Part shown: piece by piece, positions 60,320 to 64,000 of the stretch
How positions within the stretch are numbered: position 1 is the stretch's first letter
Layout: every line of letters starts with the position of its first letter
Source: Pseudomonas neustonica
Lineage (GTDB): Bacteria; Pseudomonadota; Gammaproteobacteria; Pseudomonadales; Pseudomonadaceae
Direction: 5' to 3'
Length of the DNA: 64,000 nucleotides
Assembly (NCBI RefSeq): GCF_003797945.1
Contig: NZ_RKKU01000008.1
Location: forward strand, 62,001 to 126,000
Position numbers and translations under genes: made by a program
The notes under the pieces: generated by a model
Seen by the model: the letters and a program-made list of their open reading frames with translations, nothing else
Databases searched by the model: none
Told to the model about the DNA's origin: nothing

Positions 60320-61239
60320 GCGCCCGACCTGGCCAGCTGCGGACCTTGCTTGGCTCGCGCCATCACAATATTGAGGCGTTTTAACAGAGAGCTGGCATCC
60401 TCCTGTCGAGCCATCAAGGCAACCGCTGTCGCTTTGAGCGTTATCCGCTCGCCTTGCCCTGCGGTTTTCAACGCCAGATGAGCCAGCGAATCCGATAACT
60501 CCTGTGCCAGCACCTGAGCTTGAGCCTCCAGCGTAGAAGGTAGCAGGATGATGAACCGATCTCCCGCTAACCGGCAAAGCAGGTCGTGGCTACGCAAGTT
60601 CAGCACTATTTGCTGGCTTACCAGCTGCAATACGCGATCGCCTTCACGCAGGCCATGCTTGTTATTGACGGCACTGAAGTCATCCAGATCGAGCATCACC
60701 AGAGACAAGGGTTCGGCACGCTCCTGCGCTTCCGGCATGGCTTGCTCCAGTTGCCGTTGGAAGTACCGTGCATCACCCAAGGGGGTCAGCTTGTCGAATT
60801 GTCGATGTTCGCGGAAGTGCCGCTCGCGATTGATCATCTGTGCACTGATCGCTAACTGCTCAAAATGCCAGTGATAGATACCCAGTGTCAGCAGGATAAA
60901 GCCAATCGGCATGGGCGCCGATTCCAGCCAATGATCTAGCGTCATGGTTTCAGGCAGTGCGATAAATTCATCCAGACTATCCATCCACAAAGAGCAGAAC
61001 AGGCACGCCAGGCCAAAAAAGAGCAGATTAGTCACGCGGCCGGCCGGCCGACCTTTCAACAATAACCAGGCCCAGACCAGCACCAGTAAAGCTGAACCAC
61101 CCTCGCCTGCTATATCAGTCCAGGACCAGATTTCCATTGGCTTCAGCTCACCCAAGCTGAGGTAGAGCAATGCGCCAGCATTAGCTATTACCAGCAAGGT
61201 AAGTAACTTGAATCTATGCAGCGTGAGCATGGAGTACAT
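60316..61239 (-). CDS. Membrane GGDEF protein with degenerate AGDRF motif
   Basis: A 307-residue protein with about five N-terminal membrane helices (about 5-130) and a GGDEF-fold domain (about 150-295). The signature reads LAGDRFIILL, so the first Gly and the Glu of GGDEF are replaced (AGDRF); the Mg-binding Glu is missing, so diguanylate cyclase activity is unlikely. It may be a GTP or c-di-GMP sensor or a partner. No RxxD inhibitory site is evident. I chose the ATG at 61239 with AAGGA upstream; a TTG at 61260 is possible. Its stop overlaps the AraC gene start. Confidence 0.82.
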   Translation of the reverse strand: MYSMLTLHRFKLLTLLVIANAGALLYLSLGELKPMEIWSWTDIAGEGGSALLVLVWAWLLLKGRPAGRVTNLLFFGLACLFCSLWMDSLDEFIALPETMTLDHWLESAPMPIGFILLTLGIYHWHFEQLAISAQMINRERHFREHRQFDKLTPLGDARYFQRQLEQAMPEAQERAEPLSLVMLDLDDFSAVNNKHGLREGDRVLQLVSQQIVLNLRSHDLLCRLAGDRFIILLPSTLEAQAQVLAQELSDSLAHLALKTAGQGERITLKATAVALMARQEDASSLLKRLNIVMARAKQGPQLARSGA

Positions 61240-61260
61240 CGAAAAGACATCCTTGAGCAA

Positions 61261-61567
61261 TATGAGGCTTAGGACATCAGATCAATATGACGATCAGGTT
61301 TCAGTGCGTGGGTCATTTCAGCTCATATTGATTTGCGCAGGTTCATGATTAATTGCCTCAATACGCCGACCAAAACCGTAAGACGGGGCCTGTACAGGAG
61401 GTAATCAATGGCTTTCGGGGGTGATATCAGCTCAATTGCAGCCGCAACAGGCCTTATTTTGCCCCAAATTCTCACCAGCCAAATTCACTGTCACAGAACC
61501 GACACAAGGCCGACCTAAGGTCCTCTCCCATCAGGGCAAACGCCCATTTGTCAGCAGAGGATTTTTC
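61261..61567. promoter_or_regulatory. Divergent control region before the TonB receptor
   Basis: No gene. It separates the divergent GGDEF gene and TonB receptor gene. Near its right edge, 11-bp-phased repeats resemble a Pho box (61488-61516). AGAGG precedes the receptor ATG. Confidence 0.5.
61488..61516 (+). promoter_or_regulatory. Candidate Pho-box-like phased repeats
   Basis: CTGTCAC, CCGACAC and CCGACCT occur at 61488, 61499 and 61510, exactly 11 bp apart. The Pho box is 11-bp repeats of CTGTCAT. Only the first copy matches well, so this is weak. Confidence 0.3.
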
Positions 61568-64000
61568 ATGTCAGTCAGCAAATCATTATATCTCGCCGGC
61601 TTTCGCTGTTCCGCCTTGGCGCTTTCTGTTGCTTTCAGCGCCCAGGCATCTGCCGCCGGTGCGACGCCAGAAGTGGTTAACGTTATTGGCCAGGGCGCCC
61701 AATTGGAGCAGGCGCTGCAGGATCAGCGGATGTCCGACAGTGTAGAGAGCGTGGTGCACGCGGATGCCATCGGGCAGCTACCGGACGACAACGCAGCTGA
61801 AGCGCTTCAGCGCGTTCCAGGCGTCTCGGTCGAGCGCGACCAGGGCGAAGGACGTTTTGTCAGAGTACGCGGGCTGGGCGCCGATCTAAACTCGGTCACT
61901 ATCAACGGCACTCTGGTGCCAGCGCCGGAAGATGACCGACGTGCTGTAGCCCTGGATGTACTGCCAAGTGAGCTGGTGCAGTCGCTATCGGTGGTCAAGA
62001 CCCTAACGCCGGATATGGATGCGAACTCGTTGGGCGGCACAGTCGAGGTAGAAAGTCTCTCCGGCTTTGATCATCCCGATACTTTCTACAGCCTTTCGAG
62101 CGAAGCCAGCTACAACGACAACACCGGCAAGACCAGCCCCAAGGTATCCGGCGCTATCAGCAATCGCTTCAGCGTTGGCCAGGGCATCGATAACTTCGCT
62201 GTCGCTGCAGCCTTGAGCTGGGAGGATCGCACTTTTGGCTCGGATAACGTCGAAACCGGCGGTGCCTGGGATTTTGACGACGCCAGCGGTGCGCGTTTGG
62301 AAGAGTTGGAAGAGCGTCGCTATGACATCAGCCGCAAGCGTTTGGGTGCTGGGCTCAACTTTGATTTCCGTCCAGATGAAGACACAGACCTATATCTGCG
62401 CACTCTGTACAGCCGTTATAAAGATACCGAGACTCGCCAGGCGAACGTGATCGAGTTTGCCGATGCTCAACTGCCAGGCGAACGCGGCGATGCTGAAGGT
62501 ACCCGCGAGGTTAAGGATCGTTCCGAAACCCAAGAGATTAAAAGCTTTGTTTTGGGCGGCGAGCGTCGCATAGGGGATTGGACTCTCAGCAGCCAATATG
62601 GCTACAGCGAAGCAAGTGAAGATAGCCCGTTGCATATTCCTGGTTCAAAGTTTGTCGGCAACAGCGATTTTTCCGATGCAGGTTATGACAGTAGCCGCGA
62701 GCCCAATGTAAAAATCAGCGACGCCGTTTATCAGGCCGGTAATTTTACTCTTGATGAAATTGAGCGTGAGAAGCAGCTGACTACGGATACAGAACAGAAT
62801 ATTCGTATCGACCTCACCCGTGACTATTACTGGCAGGATTTGGCATCCCAGGTCAAATTCGGCACCAAATTCAGCACCCGGACCAAGGACAATGATCTTG
62901 AAGTATGGGCCTATGAAGACCTCACCAACGCAGGCTTCACCATCGATCAGTTGAACCTGGCCAACTTCGTCAACGGCAATGGCAAACTCGGGCCTGAAAT
63001 CGACGCTGGTGCTCTGGAGCAGCTGATTGCAGGCCTGAACCCGGCGGACTTCTATGACGCCGAGCAGTCGCGCATCAACGACTTCAGCATTGAAGAGAAT
63101 ATTAACGCCGCCTACATCATGAACACCGTCGATATTGATGATCTGCGCATCATTGCTGGCCTGCGTTACGAAGGTACCCGCCTTAAGGCGAAAGGTACCG
63201 GTATTAATGATGGGTCCTTTGAAGCGGTCAATGAACGCAACGACTATCATCACTGGCTCCCTGGTCTGCATGCCATTTATCAGCTCAATGACAGCAGCCA
63301 GTTGCGTGCGGCCTGGACCAATACGGTAGTGCGTCCCACATTCGGGCAGCTATTCCCGGGCTTTGTAATCGATGGCGATGAGGCGGAATTCGGTAACCCG
63401 CAGCTGGATGTTCTGGAGTCCAGCAACTTTGATCTTGGCATTGAGCACTACATGGGCAAAGCCGGCGCCGTATCGGCCTTTGTGTTCTACAAGAATATCG
63501 AGAACTTTGTTTACTCCGCGGACCTGGCGGGCACGGGCGAGTACGCCGCCTTTGCTGAAGCCAAGACCTATGCCAATGGCGACAAGGCTGATGTATACGG
63601 CCTTGAACTGGCCTACTCGCAGCAATTCGAATGGCTACCAGCACCCTGGAATGGTCTGCTGCTCAGCGCTAACGGCACCTTTACCCGCTCTGACGCCGAC
63701 ATCGAGCAGTTCAACCCCGATACCGGCAACATGACCAGCCGCAGCATCAGCCTGCCGGGACAGTCAGACACCAGCGGTAACCTGACTCTAGGTTGGGAAA
63801 ATGACCGCATGAGCCTGCGCGTTGCGACCAACTACCAATCGGACTACCTGGACGAAGTCGGCAATGTGCTTGATAAGCGCTATGACACCCATGTGGACGA
63901 CCAGTTCTTCGTCGATATCAGTGCTCACTACTTCCTGACCAAGCAGCTGCAGGTCTTTGTCGAAGCGCAGAACATTACCGACGAGAGCTATTACGCCTAC
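61568..64000 (+). CDS. TonB-dependent outer membrane receptor (partial, runs off the end)
   Basis: The frame is open from ATG 61568 to the last base, 811 codons without a stop. A signal peptide (LYLAGFRCSALALSVAFSAQASA) is followed by the plug domain (about 50-165), with AIGQLPDDNAAEALQRVPGVSVERDQGEGRFVRVRGLGADLNSVTINGTLVP, the arrangement of TIGR01782-type receptors, and a long barrel. TIGR01782-type receptors are TonB-driven importers for diverse substrates; some lie next to phytase or chitinase genes. The substrate cannot be known without the genes beyond the window. No N-terminal signalling (STN) domain is present. Confidence 0.93.
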   Translation, partial: MSVSKSLYLAGFRCSALALSVAFSAQASAAGATPEVVNVIGQGAQLEQALQDQRMSDSVESVVHADAIGQLPDDNAAEALQRVPGVSVERDQGEGRFVRVRGLGADLNSVTINGTLVPAPEDDRRAVALDVLPSELVQSLSVVKTLTPDMDANSLGGTVEVESLSGFDHPDTFYSLSSEASYNDNTGKTSPKVSGAISNRFSVGQGIDNFAVAAALSWEDRTFGSDNVETGGAWDFDDASGARLEELEERRYDISRKRLGAGLNFDFRPDEDTDLYLRTLYSRYKDTETRQANVIEFADAQLPGERGDAEGTREVKDRSETQEIKSFVLGGERRIGDWTLSSQYGYSEASEDSPLHIPGSKFVGNSDFSDAGYDSSREPNVKISDAVYQAGNFTLDEIEREKQLTTDTEQNIRIDLTRDYYWQDLASQVKFGTKFSTRTKDNDLEVWAYEDLTNAGFTIDQLNLANFVNGNGKLGPEIDAGALEQLIAGLNPADFYDAEQSRINDFSIEENINAAYIMNTVDIDDLRIIAGLRYEGTRLKAKGTGINDGSFEAVNERNDYHHWLPGLHAIYQLNDSSQLRAAWTNTVVRPTFGQLFPGFVIDGDEAEFGNPQLDVLESSNFDLGIEHYMGKAGAVSAFVFYKNIENFVYSADLAGTGEYAAFAEAKTYANGDKADVYGLELAYSQQFEWLPAPWNGLLLSANGTFTRSDADIEQFNPDTGNMTSRSISLPGQSDTSGNLTLGWENDRMSLRVATNYQSDYLDEVGNVLDKRYDTHVDDQFFVDISAHYFLTKQLQVFVEAQNITDESYYAY

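Overview
The window reads as a chromosomal segment of a gammaproteobacterium of the Pseudomonas group. The gene orders tamA-tamB, clpS-clpA, cspD/icd, nudJ-mnmA-hflD, purB, aceA, cfrX-cmpX-sigX-oprF and ppsA/ppsR are all familiar from Pseudomonas, and a marine or Halopseudomonas-like lineage would fit the moderate G+C. That placement is inference from gene content, not from a marker gene. I see no rRNA, tRNA or CRISPR array.

Left chromosomal part (1-10666): the end of a cytochrome bo3 oxidase operon (cyoB end, cyoC, cyoD, cyoE), an epoxide-hydrolase-like protein, a COG0523 GTPase behind a Zur-box-like sequence, an MgtC/DUF4010 membrane protein, a membrane GGDEF-EAL protein, an exported M20 amidohydrolase, and the first third of a CHASE-domain hybrid histidine kinase gene.

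Accessory island (10667-28461): one complete Tn3-family transposon of 17,795 bp, bounded by 35-bp inverted repeats (31/35 identical) and a 5-bp target duplication GACTA. It has cut the hybrid kinase gene in two; removing the element and one GACTA restores an open frame of 852 codons. Inside, from left to right: tnpA, a tyrosine recombinase with an unusual C-terminal extension, a PIN toxin/AbrB antitoxin pair, a BlaI-like regulator, an mntP manganese exporter broken by one TGA codon, a heavy-metal operon (small His-rich protein, czcC, czcB, czcA), an IS1380-family insertion, then a HupE/UreJ-like protein, a DUF6488-like protein and a DUF3147-like protein, and at the far end a KfrA-like coiled-coil DNA-binding protein followed by a decayed tandem copy of its own 3' end. 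The right end carries a Shine-Dalgarno and ATG in frame with the kinase remnant.

Right chromosomal part (28467-64000): the kinase 3' part, tpx, tamB-tamA, xthA, clpA-clpS, cspD, icd, nudJ-mnmA-hflD-EamA, purB, a RoxA-like ribosomal oxygenase, a GNAT protein, a secretin-N-domain protein, aceA, a thioesterase, the oprF-sigX-cmpX-cfrX envelope-stress cluster, rraA, ppsA with its regulator ppsR, an AraC regulator paired with a degenerate GGDEF protein, and the start of a large TonB-dependent receptor that runs off the end.

Two regulatory observations stand out besides the transposon. The same spaced inverted repeat (TGTAGT-N14-ACTACAC) lies upstream of both icd and aceA, the two enzymes that compete for isocitrate. 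The czc operon has a promoter laid out like a MerR-type metal-responsive promoter, although no merR-type gene is present in the element.
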